Source: Aphis gossypii
Taxonomy: Eukaryota; Arthropoda; Insecta; Hemiptera; Aphididae
Assembly: GCF_020184175.1 (NCBI RefSeq)
Contig: NC_065532.1
Span: forward strand, 40,444,287-40,508,286
DNA: 64,000 bases
Reading direction: 5' to 3'
Under the pieces are notes generated by a model, which saw only the letters and a program-made list of their open reading frames with translations, did not search any database and had not been told where the DNA came from. Below, piece after piece: positions 50,430 through 63,640 of the stretch (position 1 is its first letter; each line of letters starts with the position of its first letter). The translations under genes were made by a program, and so were the position numbers.

Positions 50430-53400
50430 TAATATAATATGATTTTCTAATCATTATTACTACCTAATATGTAAGCCATATAAATTTATAATTTATAGTC
50501 CTTTATTATTAAAGTATTAGTTAAACTATACTCAATTCAATGTAAGACTGAACCTTAGGTCGACCGAAACTTGTCAAGTTGACGCATCTCTACCACTTAA
50601 AGACCCCCACTGCAATTTATGATTACACGGCGACAGCACTGATGTCTGATTATGCTAGTGTCACAGAATGACAGAAAAGATTAAATGTTAAATGATGGCA
50701 ACTGCCACCGATAATTGTCAATCAATAATAAAACGCATATTATCGTAAGCTTGTTTGTGGCCGGAGGGGGGGGGGGGGTCAGACGTGCAATTTGCACGAA
50801 AGCAATTCAACTAAAAATAGAGTTCCTATAGCAGGTTAAATCATTGTTCTTCAATTTCTGTATTATACCAATATGGTGATACACAATTAAAATATTTCAT
50901 ACTTACCAACACAGTAACGAAATAAAATAAGTGATTATTATTTAATAACTAATTTTATTTAGAAATTTAGAAATGTAATATTAAAAATAACAATAAATGT
51001 CAATAACAGATTATTTTTAATTATCATAGACATTTTATCAAACACCTATTAATTATTACAAATTGTGTCAAAAATATTACCTAGTATAGTTGGTGTCATT
51101 TTATACTTCGTGACTCATTTGGACATTGGACTTATCTGATGACTCACGACTGGCTAATAGTGGCTATGATATAAAAGGAAATATGGAGTTAAATAATATT
51201 TAGTGTTTCTTTAAGCGTTCGATTCGCTCGATACAATAAATGTTAAGAACATAACGGTGTCAATAATAAAGTGTATAATGCCTTATATTTTATATCGTTA
51301 TTGTTTTATTCTAATCCGTTAAAGTAATTATAGGCGTATACAACTTCGATATAATTAATATTAGTCATAACACATAAGCTTTTGCCTTTTGGTGGTAGCA
51401 AATTTAGTCAAGTATTCGTGTGAAATGTCAATAAAATAAAAAAAAAACAATAAATTATATAAAACTTATATTTAAATTAATAACCTAAGTGGTTGATGCT
51501 GTACTAAGAAAGAAAAAGAATTTAATACATATAACTTATTTTACAACCAATGTGTATATTATGTAGTTAAATTTATTCGATTAATTTCGTACATTTAAAC
51601 ATTTATTATTTAGTACCTGGATATTTTATTATTAAGGAACAGCCAAAATTTTTTTTCCTGGCATACATTATTTAGGTACATTTGATATAATTTTCGCAAA
51701 CTTGCATATTTTTTCATAACATCAATTTAACAAGAAGGCTAGTTTCAGTAGTTTGTATTATTTAATACAACTCTGTTGGATCACCTGTTTTACACGAAAA
51801 TATAATCAATCTTAAAAAAATAAAAACGTTTAAATAATCATATATATAATAATACTATTTGTATTATTCTTGTTACCAAATTACTTGTATAATGTATGAT
51901 TATTATGATGAGTAAAGTGAATATGCATACTTCTTACAATGTAAAATATGAAATTTAAATTATTTTTTCTTAGTTAATGACTTTCTTTAGGGATTGCTGA
52001 AGCCGTGATAAAATTTTAAAAAAAAATCAATCATTAAATAGGTATTTGATAAAATAAAAACATATTAGATGTAATTTTTTTAACTACTTACATTTTGGTT
52101 ATAATGTCTAAAATTTTAAACTTAAACTGATCGAATAAGAATAAATAATAGTACTTATTCGATACGAAATAAATCGCAAGATAAGTATACTATACCTATT
52201 CTTTACACTGCAAACTTGAATAACATGCAAAAATAGTAAGTATTATTGAAAATATTATATATTAATTGTTGTAACAATAAGACATCACTTTTGTTGTCAG
52301 ATGGACACGTATTAAGATTTTTGCTAATCAATTATCAGTTTTTTCTATTGACTTGTCGATTTTTTTTCTGGTTAAGAGATGAACTTTTGAGACCAAATGT
52401 TTACGAGTCGCCTTACGAACTTTGCAGCATATAATAAACGTCAGCTTTCACACTCCACAAAGTTAACATTGCAAACGTCGACAGTTTATTAGTTTATGTA
52501 ATTAATTACACAACTAGTGACTTTGTTTTTGAAATATTACTCATGTAAACATGTAATCATGGAAGTACAGTAATAAACATTGTAATTTTAAAATTACTTC
52601 TTAACTCGACGATATGACCAAAGGTTCGACCGTTTAGATATATAGTATTTTCTCGGTACTATATACAACATCGTAGCATATACAGTTCAATGGTATAGTT
52701 ATAGTGACATATAGTGTCAAATGCATAATTTTTTGTAATGAAATTAATTACATGTTTACGAGATATCAGAATTCAGAAGAACGAATAACCACAACCGTGG
52801 TGTACTTCAATTGCCTATCCGATACGCCTGTTGACCATACATTTATATATTATTTTAGTAGGTAATTGAATCGCGCGTACAAATAAAAAATAAAATTGTC
52901 ACTTCGTCTTCTAAGTTCTAGATAAATCTTGTCAAAAGGATCCTATCAGTGGATAGCTTACTTACTCACTATTTCCAAATCAATACACTGTTGAATTAAA
53001 AAAAATATATGTAATAATAAGGACGTGTTTATAAAATATATATATCATACCGACTACGATGTTAATATAGTATTTTCATCTTATGTACGAATTAAAGTTA
53101 AGCATCATCTAATATCGCTATTTATACACAAAAAATTATTTTAACTACAACTATATTAATAAATAAATAAAAGAAATAGTCAATTTTGTCGAAGTGCTTA
53201 CAACTTCGAGATTATTGACCCTCCGAACAACTTTGTTTTCAAATAACTCCAATGCCTTTAAAACAATAAAATTCTAAATAATACCTTTGATAATTATAAA
53301 GCATTAATACACTATCTAAAAAACATCAATGCCCAATAGTCAATACCGTACATATTATATTATATATGGTTCACTTATTTAATCTGATTAATCTTAAAGA

Positions 53401-54233
53401 ATAGTAATAAAAAATATTCATCCAACACTACTCTAGTGGAAGATGTTGCTTCGGCAATAGACGTTATAAGACATCATCAAAAAATTACTTGGTAACATAG
53501 AACATTATATAATAATAATAACGGCTTTGTCTTTGATCTTTATTCTTAATTAAACTCGAATACGATGGAAACATCAACAATAGCTGATATTTTATAATGT
53601 ATAAAACTAAAAATTATAAACATATTTGTAAGGTTAGTTAGATATAGGTATAAAATATTAATGCATTACACTGATGAGATTATGTTAAAAATATTTGAAG
53701 TGGTTTAGTCCCACTTCCAAGTGTATATCTTATTTACTCGTTTTAGATAGCGTTTCTGACCAAATTGAAAAAAATATCCTTTACATTACCTATATCCAGT
53801 CGACCAAAGTCTATAGACAATATACCTAGTCATTACTCGCACCTCACAGTCGCGGAAAACTTGATTTAATGACTCTTACGTTACAAACTTTTCAGGTGTA
53901 ATCTACAATACAACCTATCATAGGGTATTCGAGTTCACAAATCGATGACTCATTGCAGTATAAGACCGCAAAACCACTTACGTAGGTACCAGGGGAATAT
54001 TATGCGAATAACTGGCGAATAGTAACTGACGTCTTGTCATTTGTCAGACAATTACAACATAGATCAGATTATAAGTAAGAAGGTGGTATCTACCTACTCA
54101 TTGTACACAGTGTCACGAACTTTTGTTACCTACTTTTTGTTTTTTTACAGTAAGTTCATCTTTCAGTCATTATTATTAATCATTATCATCAATATTATCG
54201 TTATCATTGCACAGTAATCAGCAAATGCGTATG

Positions 54234-54241
54234 TGACGTCA
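54234..54241. promoter_or_regulatory. CRE palindrome upstream of FDX2
   Basis: TGACGTCA, the full CREB/ATF palindrome, lies 214 bp before the FDX2 start codon in a stretch that becomes less AT-rich toward the gene. A half-matching CTGACGTC occurs further upstream near 54027. The role is inferred from the motif and position only. Confidence 0.4.
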
Positions 54242-54454
54242 TCGCGATTAGACAATAATAGACGGTTACAAGTTCGGAGCTATAATAACAACGTTCACGC
54301 GCAGTCACAACGTTATCAAAAGCAACTGTGCATTGCCTGCACTTTATACTTTCGGCTTTGACTTACCACCCGGCGTCGAACTTTGTCTGTCTAGCATGTG
54401 CTGTTATTACCGTCGTGAGTATAAGAAATCTATTCGCATAGTATACGATATAGC

Positions 54455-55089
54455 ATGTTTTTGCCCGTCACTGTGGCAAAACTAGTGCGTGGTGTGTTCT
54501 GCAATCGACACAGTCACCTGACTCTTACGCTGAGTCGCGTCTATTTGACAAGGTGCGTGGTCCCGTCCGTCCGGAAGAGATTTGTGTCCACCACCCTGAG
54601 TTTATGGCACGGCGATTACGAATGGCAGGAACCGAAAAGCGAAGCTGACGTTGTCCGAGTGGTGTATGTGGATAGAGACGGCAAACGCACAGAAGTCAGG
54701 GGAAAAGTCGGTGACAACGTCCTGTATCTGGCTCACAGGTAAGGGACATTAAATCAAAAAATGCGCGTTGGCGTCGACAATCACGGCTGTGAAAATAATT
54801 TAGATAACTTTTGAATTTCACCAGGCATGGAGTCGAAATGGAGGGTGCTTGTGAAGCGTCATTAGCATGCACCACCTGTCATTGTTATGTCGCTGATGAT
54901 TATTTATCTAAGCTTCCTGAATCGGAAGAGAAAGAGGACGATTTACTAGATTTAGCGCCATTTCTCAAGGAAAACTCACGACTGGGTTGTCAGATTATTC
55001 TGACCAAGTGTTTGGACGGCATCGAACTTGTGTTGCCTGCAGCCACTAGAAACTTTTATGTTGACGGCCACAAACCTAAACCTCATTAG
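54455..55089 (+). CDS. Fdx2: Mitochondrial ferredoxin FDX2 (2Fe-2S)
   Basis: FDX2 is a matrix electron carrier that supplies electrons for iron-sulfur cluster assembly on the ISCU scaffold. Exons 54455-54738 and 54825-55089 join at CACAG|GTAAGG and TCACCAG|GCAT (phase 2), giving 182 residues. Residues 1 to about 45 are rich in Arg, Leu, Ser and Thr and lack acidic residues until near residue 54, fitting a mitochondrial presequence. The 2Fe-2S ligands are Cys104, Cys110, Cys113 (GACEASLACTTCH) and Cys150 (LGCQI). The C-terminus TRNFYVDGHKPKPH is typical of FDX2 rather than adrenodoxin-type FDX1, as is LAHRHGVEMEGACEASLACTTC. The calpain-7 start codon follows only 56 bp after the stop, and an AATAAA at 55140-55145 directly abuts that start codon. 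Confidence 0.96.
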
Positions 55090-55139
55090 TATAGTTTAAA
55101 TTAGTACGACTGTTAGACGTATTATTTTATAGTAGTTCA

Positions 55140-55145
55140 AATAAA
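55140..55145 (+). terminator. AATAAA between FDX2 and calpain-7
   Basis: This is the only AATAAA within 60 bases of the FDX2 stop codon. It lies immediately before the calpain-7 ATG (55146), so cleavage for FDX2 would fall inside calpain-7 exon 1. If it is used, the two transcripts must overlap. It may instead be a chance AT-rich match. Confidence 0.35.
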
Positions 55146-58100
55146 ATGGAGTACGCTGAAGAAGCCATTGTAGTATCCAATAAAGCTGTAGACTGTGACT
55201 GCAAAGGTCAAATGCAAGCTGCCGTCTATTATTATAAAGAGGCTGCAACTCTTTTAGAACTTGCGTGGAAGATTCGAAAAGATGATCCTTTGGCCAATGA
55301 ATGGTGTCAAAAATCACATGATTATATTAATAGAGCTGAAGCCTTGGAATATCAAAGTAATTTTTTTTTAATAATCAAAGTTAGTTATTTATCAAGAACA
55401 GAATCAAGTATTCACACACAGTGGAACCTCGATAACTCGCATTAGTTGAAAGTGAAAAAAATTCGACTTACAGATAATATATAAAATGTAAATTGTAAGG
55501 TAAGGGTCAAGGCATTCCTTCGAGTTATAGATAATTCGACTTATCGAGGTTCCACTATTTATGGTTCTGAAATCTCAATTATTTTATAAATTTATTTTTA
55601 TGATATTTTATATTAAAGTGTATTCCATAAAAAAATATAAAAGAAATATATTTTGCTATTTTTTCTTGTATAGCCTATATTTGAACAATAATAATATCAT
55701 AAAATTAGTTCAATTTCAGGAGTGCTAATTAATTACTTTGGAAAACTTACTATTAATTTCTATTTATGCTAATAACCCACCATACATTTTTCTCAAGATT
55801 GACATTCACATAATTATAAGTAAATTTAGGGATATAAAATTGTACACACTAGATAATATTGCATCTTATAAAATAATGTAAAAATCGTAAAAAAGTAGTC
55901 CACATGATATTCAATCAATTAGTTGATAAACTATTTTATTTTTGAAATATTTCAAGTTTAATCTAATTATTTTTATTTATTAAATTTCAGTACTTTTGGT
56001 TTGAAATGAAATATATCCAGTGATCATACTACATGAAGTCTTTAGGACATGGCTCTTCTTGATAAAATAAATAATTGTTTTAATTTAAATTGTGATTAAA
56101 TATTAGTAATATAGTAATTTAAAGGAAAATAGAAAATTGTTCACTTGTTTTGTTTTTTTTCCTGTATATATATCTAATTTTTCCTTTTTTTTTTTTTTTT
56201 GTGGAATTTGGGGGACAGGCAAATTCTTTGTCCTCTTAAATTTAAACAATTAGCAAATCTTAGTTTAAAATTTGATAATTAAAAGATTAAAATATGGTTT
56301 TATTCAAAAATACTGTTAATATGCACTGTGAATATTTTAAATGAGTACCCAATCAAGATTTTTCATGTTATCATAATATTAATTTCTTTTGCCTTAAATT
56401 ATAATTTAATAAATTAGGTAAGAAATCGTCCTGTAGATAATTGGAAATAGTTTATTACTTTATTTTGTATCAACTAATTGATTTATTGGAAAAAATCAAA
56501 ACTAAACAAATAATTGGCACTTGAATTTATGTTTATTTTCTTCTGTGACAATCAATTTAATTTTCATATTACACCATTCGTCTTAATATTATTTAATATT
56601 TATAGCTTATGATATTTATTTTGAATTTTATAGTTCAAAATGAAGCTGCCAATAATATGGAAAGTATTAACCAAGATAAAGTGAGGTTAAAACAGTGCAA
56701 ATATTTACTCAAGCAAGCTTTGGATATTGATGAGTCAGGAAAAGAGGATTTGGCTATTGATACGTATACGCAAGCAATTGAGTTATCATTAAAAGTGGTA
56801 AATAAAAATTATTTCTAATTAATAAAGTGTTCACACATTTTTATTACCTATGATATTTAATATTTGTATAAAACTAAGCATCTAATATGAAAAAATGCTT
56901 ACGTCTATTTTAGAAAAAAGAAATATCGGATGATGAGATGATAAGAAATTTAACTACTTTAATTGAAAGAGCTCTAGATCGAGCAGAAAAACTAAAACAA
57001 TCAAAGGAGTCAAATTCATGTAATAGCTCTAATAATACAGGTATCTTATGAGAGTGAAATAATTCTATTAGTTTCTTTTCCATAAATTGCATGTAATTTA
57101 TTCCAACAAGATATTTATTTCTATTTGGAAAATATGTTTGAATGCAGTGGACGTCGTTTATTTGACTCATGGTTAATTGATTCATTCGACTATTAGACTC
57201 AAAATGGCTAGTCTCGATTTGCACATATACTAACATGTAGCAAAAATTTTGTATATTATTTAAACTCCCACACTAGTTAATAGGGTCATTTAAAAATTAT
57301 ATAAACAAAAAGACATATTATATAAATATAAATAAACACACTATAAATGCGATATAAGTCGGTACCATTATGGTTACTTTATGTTTGCAATTTTGACGCA
57401 TTTGAGCAACATGAATTCTACGAAAATATGATAATGAAGTTAGCCGAAAAAGGGAAAATCCTATCAACCCTAGATGAATTTTTATCAAAAAATTTAGTTA
57501 AATATACCTATATATTATTTTATTTTATTTTTAATTGTATTTATACATATCAATAAATATTTTTAAGTAAATAAGTTTTAATTTAAAAAAAAAATTTTGG
57601 TCATTCGCCTTATAGATTTATTTGGTTAATGGACTCAAATAGTCATGTCCCAAAGTGAGTCCAATAACCGGCGTCAACTGTAATTATAATTTAAACAATA
57701 TGGATAACCTATATATTTTATATCCAAATTGTAGTAACTAATAAGTACAATTTTAAATGGTTATTAATAGTTATATTTTTTTGACTGTCATTGTGATAAA
57801 AATCCATTTTTATAAATGTTCAAAATGTAAGCTTTATTTGAGCCAACTTTTTTAGTTACCAGTATTAATATGAGGAAATGTGTTACAAAATAACTTATTT
57901 ATTTAATGCTCAATGATTTGATGTTATACTATGAGTTTTTATTTATTTTGAATATATTTTTGTTTTTATAAATACAAAAAATGAGGAATTATGATATATT
58001 GATATGTATAAAAACCTTAAATTAACATGTGGTTTCCTATTGTATATTTACATGTTAATGAATATTTTAAATATGATACTCGTGTTCTTGAGTTTATTTT

Positions 58101-61100
58101 AAACAATTATAATTTTTTATAGTTATTTAAATCATACTGTCATCAAATTTTTGTTTGAATATAATAATACAAAATATGTAAAGACTGTAAATGTTTAGTA
58201 TTCAAACTAAATAGTAAATACTGTACTTATTAGATCTCATTTATTTTAAACTTACCTCATAGTTTTAAAACTTAAAATTAATGTTAAACCTAACCATACA
58301 ATTTTTATCTTTATTTGTTGGTACATAATAATTTAATTGATATACATGGTTTCAAAGCATTAATTTAAAAATAAAATAATACTCAGGTATAGTATTTTCC
58401 ATCCATTATATTTTAAGTTTTAAAACGTTAAATTTTCAATGTACTATAAAAATAACACTAAAAATTAAAACTATTAAATTTTGTTATTTTTATATTTAAT
58501 ATTTGTATAATTGAAATACATTACCTATTTAAGTTAAAGCTATTTTATATTAATGTATTAATTAAGGTGCTAATTTTAATTTAATGTTTAAATTTTTAAA
58601 TTTAAGACTGCCGAGCTACTTGCTGTGTTCCGATTAAAAATATTGAGAAATTGCATTTTATTGCAAAAACATGTTCATAATTATAATTTATAACTATGCT
58701 GCTTTCAATAAAATACTGAAAGTTGTCATAAAGTTATAAAAAATAACATTTTTTGTGATATTAAATTAATAGCAAAAACTCATGTAATAATTAGTATAAG
58801 TTCTTATAGCTGTTAGATTGGTTTTTGTAAATTTATTTTATTTCTGTATAGTTTAAAAGTGTATTTTTTGATTATATAATTATGGAATCACTGAAACATT
58901 TCTTATAAAGTGTGTTGAAACATTTAAAAATTTCCAATTTATTTTCTTTAAACTGGATTATTGTCTTATGCTCTTCAAGAACATTTACTTCTATGCTGTC
59001 TTTAATAAAGTTTGATATTTTCTCAAATGTATTGTTTTAGCTTATAATTTATAATTGTTTAAAGTTTATCAATAATTTATTGAGTATAATTTTAAATACA
59101 CATTGTATTTTGAAAATAAAATTAACTTATAAATATTTTGTTATTTTGCAATGATATAAATATAGTTTTAGTATTGTTAAATACGAAATATATTTTAAAT
59201 GTTTTATAGCTTAAATATAAATTTATGTAAGAAGTATAAATAATTTTCAGAAATTAATTGTTAAAACTTTTGGGTTTATTTAAATAATCATACAACTAAA
59301 TTGAGAATAAGAACAACTATTAGTATAAAATATAATTATATAAGTTGTCTTTAATTAACTAAAAATGCATTGTCTCTGAAAAAAAAGTTATAAGCCATTT
59401 AAGTACATTAACATTTATATGATGTATATATTGTCTTTGTTCATATAAAACATTCAATCCAAAAACCAGTATTTGAAAACATACTTGTAATGTTAAATAT
59501 TCAATGTAAGCCAAACGTGCAAATAATAAAAAAGTTAAATTTTAAAGTTTATGTTTTTAGATAGTGTAATATTAAAAATACTTTTTTCAAACTTATAATT
59601 GTACATGAATAAAAGTGGTGTTTTCAGTGAGAAAATATTATGAGATTTCAGAATCCTAAACTAACCAGTAATAACAGTATTATCAATTTTGAGATTAATT
59701 TCTCTTTTATAATGGCAAACTGTTTTATTAGTACATGTGCTCTTTTACTGAATGTAGTACTATAAAAGTTAATAATTTAATAATGGTCATCATTTTGTGA
59801 CTTGTATTCATTTTTAACCAACTCATAGTAGTAATATTCTTAGAGCAGACACAATTTATTATTTTTATTTAAATTATTATATTTATAATATATATTTTGT
59901 ATTATTTGGTTAATGTTTAAATAAAAATTTTTTATTTAATATCTTGCATTCATGGAAATGAGATAATTAATGATTATCATATACATTGTGTACAAATTTA
60001 ATGTATCTTATTTCAAAGATAAAGAATTATTGTGTTGTATAAAATCAATTGTTTGTCAATCTTTATAAATATAAGACATTTTTATTTTATTTTGCATATC
60101 ATAATGTTAAATCTCTGCCACATTGTCATTTATACTGCTTAAAATTTTCTCTGTTCGTTTTATAACATTTTATCTTTAAATTATCTGTATATATTTTATT
60201 TGGTTGAATTGGTTATGTAATAATAAAATGGACTTTAAATTTGATCTCGGGATAGCAAATTTTTACTTGTAGTATCTAATTTTATGGTATTTTCGTTATT
60301 TCAAATAATAAGATTTTGGAAATAATTTGAACTTTTTTTTTACATAACTTATTATACTATACATTATAAAATTAAAATAGTTAAACATTATTTAAGGTAC
60401 TTACTTAAACAGAATAATTCAACAATCATATAATTTTTAAATTTTAAGCATGTGCTTATGTATGTTATTATAATATGAATGAATTTAAAATATATATATA
60501 TATTTAGAAATTTATTTTTCAATTTTTATAGTTAAATTATTTATACAATGTTTAAATCTATTATTAATACGTTATTTAAAACAATTTTAAATTGTAAAGC
60601 AATTTTTTTTTTTATTGGTTTATATTAAATACATAATTTTGTATAATAATTTTCAGCAATATTTCATAAGAAAATCATTCAAAATCGAACTTCTAAAGTA
60701 CTAGAAAAATCTAAAAGTGATCTTTATACAGAAGCAGAAAAACAAGTATTATTATTCACATCAAAAATTAACAATAAAGAGTATGTTCCATTTATGGATG
60801 TTGATCTTTTAGAGAGGTAAATTTAAAAAATGTATAATACATATTACGTTATTAATAGTATTCATATGCAAGCACTTAAAAACTTATTTTAAATATGTTG
60901 TATTTGTAATTAGATGTCTTTGTCTGAAATTTAAAATTTTATTTTATTTAAATTAAATAATAACTGTTACCTATTACATCACTAAAATTATCACAACTTC
61001 AAGTTAAGTTGGCTAAAAGTAATTTATTTTACATTCAAATAAAAAATTCTAAGGACCAATATTTTTGTTTTAAAAGGTTTCAGTTATCAATTCCATTCAC

Positions 61101-63473
61101 AGACAGTGATGGTTTGCTTACATTATCAATGGATCAAAAAAAAAAATTTGTTCAATGGATAAGACCTGATCAATTATGTTCTGATCCTAAAATGGTGGTT
61201 GGCGACTCCATAGACTTTTACAGCATTAAGCAAACGGTAATAACAAAAAAAACTTATTATGTGATGTTTAAAAAAAAGCAGCAATAAATAAATAATTCAA
61301 GAATAAATTACTATTTTCATTTTATTATATTTATCTAGTTTAGGTATTTTACATATAATATTTTATGTTTTTTATTCAATATCTATTATATAATGATATA
61401 TATTACATTGTTATTTTATTTAGTTCAATAATTGTTGTTGTAGATTGTGACTGACTGTTCATTTGTAGCATCATTAGCTGTATGTGCTGTGTTTGAGAAA
61501 ACATTCAAACAGAGATTGATCACGTCGATTATCTATCCTCAAAAACACAATGGACAACCCGTATACAATCCATTCGGTAATGCAATAGAATTATTTTTTT
61601 TTACAAAAATTAACTACATGATATTAATGTATTGTTTATTTTAATAGGAAAATATATGATCAAATTTCACCTGAATGGTATACAGCGTAAGGTAATAATA
61701 GATGATTTATTGCCAGTTGGCCAGTATAACTCATTATTGTGCTCACATTCATCAAATAAAAATGAATTTTGGGTTTCCCTTATAGAAAAAGCATACCTCA
61801 AAGTAATGGGAGGTTATGATTTTCCAGGATCAAGTAGTGTAAGTTAATTGAACTCCAAAATCATTGCTGAAAAATTTTTAATTGACTGAAAAATGAAAAC
61901 CAATGGTTATTTATTTTTGTTGATTTTAGAATATAGATCTCCATGCTTTAACTGGCTGGATACCAGAACGTTGTGCTATTCGTTTAGATGATAAAACATT
62001 TAATGCTGATGTTCTGTTTGAAACTCTTTATACAAGATTGTGTAAAGGCGATGTATTAATAACTGTCGCTACACCACCAATGTCAGCAGAAGAAGAGAGA
62101 AGAACTGGTCTTGTTTCTTCACATGCATATGCAGTATTAGCAGTGCAAAAAGTTAATGTAAGCCATTTAAATGCAAATTAATTAGTTTAATATTGAAAGA
62201 ATATAACAAACATTGTTTAAAATTATTTCAGGAATTAAAACTGTTGAAATTGAAAAATCCATGGGCTCATGTACGGTGGAAAGGACGTTACTCTGAGTTG
62301 GATGAAAAGAGTTGGACACCTCAATTAAAAAAAACGCTCGACTATGATCCGACTAGTGCGGCTTCATTCGATAACGGAATCTTTTGGATAGATTACAAAT
62401 CGGTAATTCATCATTTTGATGTATTCTGTATGAATTGGAATCCAGCAATATTTCCATACACTTCGTGCATACATAAGTAAATCACAATTTTGGAATTAAA
62501 AATATATTAGAATTATATTGAATCTAAACCTAATTTTTTATTCATTACTTATATTTTTAGGACTTGGAATACTGGAACAGGTCCTATTAGTGATCTATAT
62601 AATATAAGTGAAAATCCACAATTTTATCTAGATATTGGTAATATTAACAGTGGTGCTGTTTGGATACTGTTAACCAGACACATAACTGAGCTACAAGACT
62701 TCAAAGAAAACCGTGAATATATAACTGTTATAGTATATAAAAATAATGGAAAACGTGTTCATTACCCAAGTACATAATTTATCAAATATATACAATGAAA
62801 TAGGAACGTTTTAGTAAGATTTTAATTTTACTTCTTTTAGATGATCCTGAACCGTATATATCTGGAACACGTATCAACAGTCCTCATTACCTTAGCAAGA
62901 TTGTTATTAATGATAAAACACCATCAAAGTATACATTAGTTATATCTCAATATGAAAAAATGAATACAATTAATTATACACTGCGAGCATATGCTACATG
63001 TCCTTTTACAATGAAAGAGCTGAGTAACTCCTATAATCCCAAATTTAAAACAGTTAGTTTTTCTTTTTAACTGCTATTGGACAAAACTGAAAACACCAAT
63101 TGGATATTAATATATTATTATTCATTACAATTTGTACAGACTGTCAATGGTGAATGGAAAGGAATAAGAGCTGGTGGATGTCAAAACCATAGTACTTATA
63201 ATGATAATCCCAAATTCAAATTAACAGTAGATGGACTATCGGACACTGAAGCGTTACAAATAGAATTAAAAGCACCAAAACAGTATCAGATTGGAATTGA
63301 AATATCATGCGTTGGGTTAAATAATGTAAATGCTACAGCCAAGTTTAAAAGTAAATCTTCCGGAAGCTATAGGTTAGTATGTGTTAGCATAGATTAATTA
63401 TATTATAGTATATGAATTAATCTATGGTTTTAGGTATATTATGTTAAAAATTAGTATTGATACACAGACATAA
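55146..63473 (+). CDS. CAPN7: Calpain-7 (PalB-like cysteine protease)
   Basis: This intracellular protease binds ESCRT-III through tandem MIT domains and acts in endosomal sorting or cytokinesis. The thirteen exons are 55146-55356, 56634-56797, 56914-57040, 60657-60816, 61077-61236, 61444-61576, 61648-61838, 61930-62157, 62232-62476, 62561-62769, 62841-63052, 63140-63372 and 63434-63473 (last one tentative). All phases agree, giving about 770 residues against about 813 in human. MIT repeats occupy roughly residues 1-75 and 80-165. The protease core has Cys279 (TDCSFVASL), His447 (SSHAYAVL) and Asn467 (KNPWAHVRWKG). The 168- and 20-residue spacings equal those I recall for the human triad, so it should be active. 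C2-like beta domains follow (GTRINSPHYL, SQYEKMNTINYT). The last exon ends in YIMLKISIDTQT and lacks about 30-35 residues usual at the C-terminus. Intron 1 and the 3.6-kb intron 3 carry MITEs. The exon-2 end could also be AAA|GTGGTA. Confidence 0.93.
55419..55557. mobile_element. Short MITE in calpain-7 intron 1 (pogo/Tigger-like)
   Basis: CAGTGGAACCTCGATAACTCG and CGACTTATCGAGGTTCCACTA are inverted ends 139 bp apart. The interior adds AATTCGACTTA/TAATTCGACTTA similarity. CAGTGGAACCTCGATAA-type ends are usual for pogo/Tigger relatives. There is no coding capacity. It starts about 60 bp after the exon-1 donor. Confidence 0.7.
57145..57680. mobile_element. Element with CAGTGGACG.CG ends in calpain-7 intron 3
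   Basis: The left end CAGTGGACGTCGTTTATTTGACTCA and the right end TGAGTCCAATAACCGGCGTCAACTG are inverted with a few mismatches. ATTCGACTATTAGACTC inside the left arm pairs with GACTCAAATAGTCAT in the right. Between the arms a 69-codon plus-strand frame (57347-57556) could be the remnant of a transposase but is too short to name. Probably a Tc1/pogo-type derivative. Confidence 0.55.
57681..60656 (+). other. Rest of calpain-7 intron 3
   Basis: About 3 kb of AT-rich intron. I find no exon with matching phase, no recognisable gene and no clear transposon. The branch and acceptor region before exon 4 ends in ATAATTTTCAG (60646-60656). Confidence 0.55.
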
Positions 63474-63513
63474 AAAATGAGTTTGAAATTATTTTTTAAA
63501 TTATTTAAAATTT

Positions 63514-63581
63514 GCCGGGAGGAAGTAATGCGAAAGCGATTCCCTCCCGGTCGTCGGTTCAAACAGGAAAAAAGAAAAAAA
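63514..63581 (+). mobile_element. Very short poly(A)-tailed retroposon, third copy
   Basis: GCCGGGAGGAAGTAATGCGAAAGCGATTCCCTCCCGG forms the same hairpin as the copy at 47711, then GTCGGTTCAAACAGG and an A-rich tail. The flanks repeat AAATTATTTAAAATTT (63498-63513 and 63582-63597), of which at least 13 bp are independent of the tail. Its 5' end coincides with that of the 47711 copy to within one base. It lies between the calpain-7 and LIN52 3' ends. Confidence 0.85.
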
Positions 63582-63640
63582 AAATTATTTAAAATTTAAT
63601 TATATCAAATATTATTTATTGAGTTAAATCACATTGCTTT

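Larger units (their letters stand above)
47894..54233. other. Intergenic region with transposon remnants
   Basis: No gene is supported between the OGT-like gene and FDX2. It holds the GC-richer island (48240-48470), a less AT-rich block at 48830-49560 with broken frames that may be an old transposon coding region, and CAGGGGCGGATCCA at about 49780, which resembles a hAT end. Two recognisable MITEs follow (49969-50156, 50178-50429). 50,500-54,200 is plain AT-rich spacer with a G-run at about 50766-50778. Confidence 0.45.
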
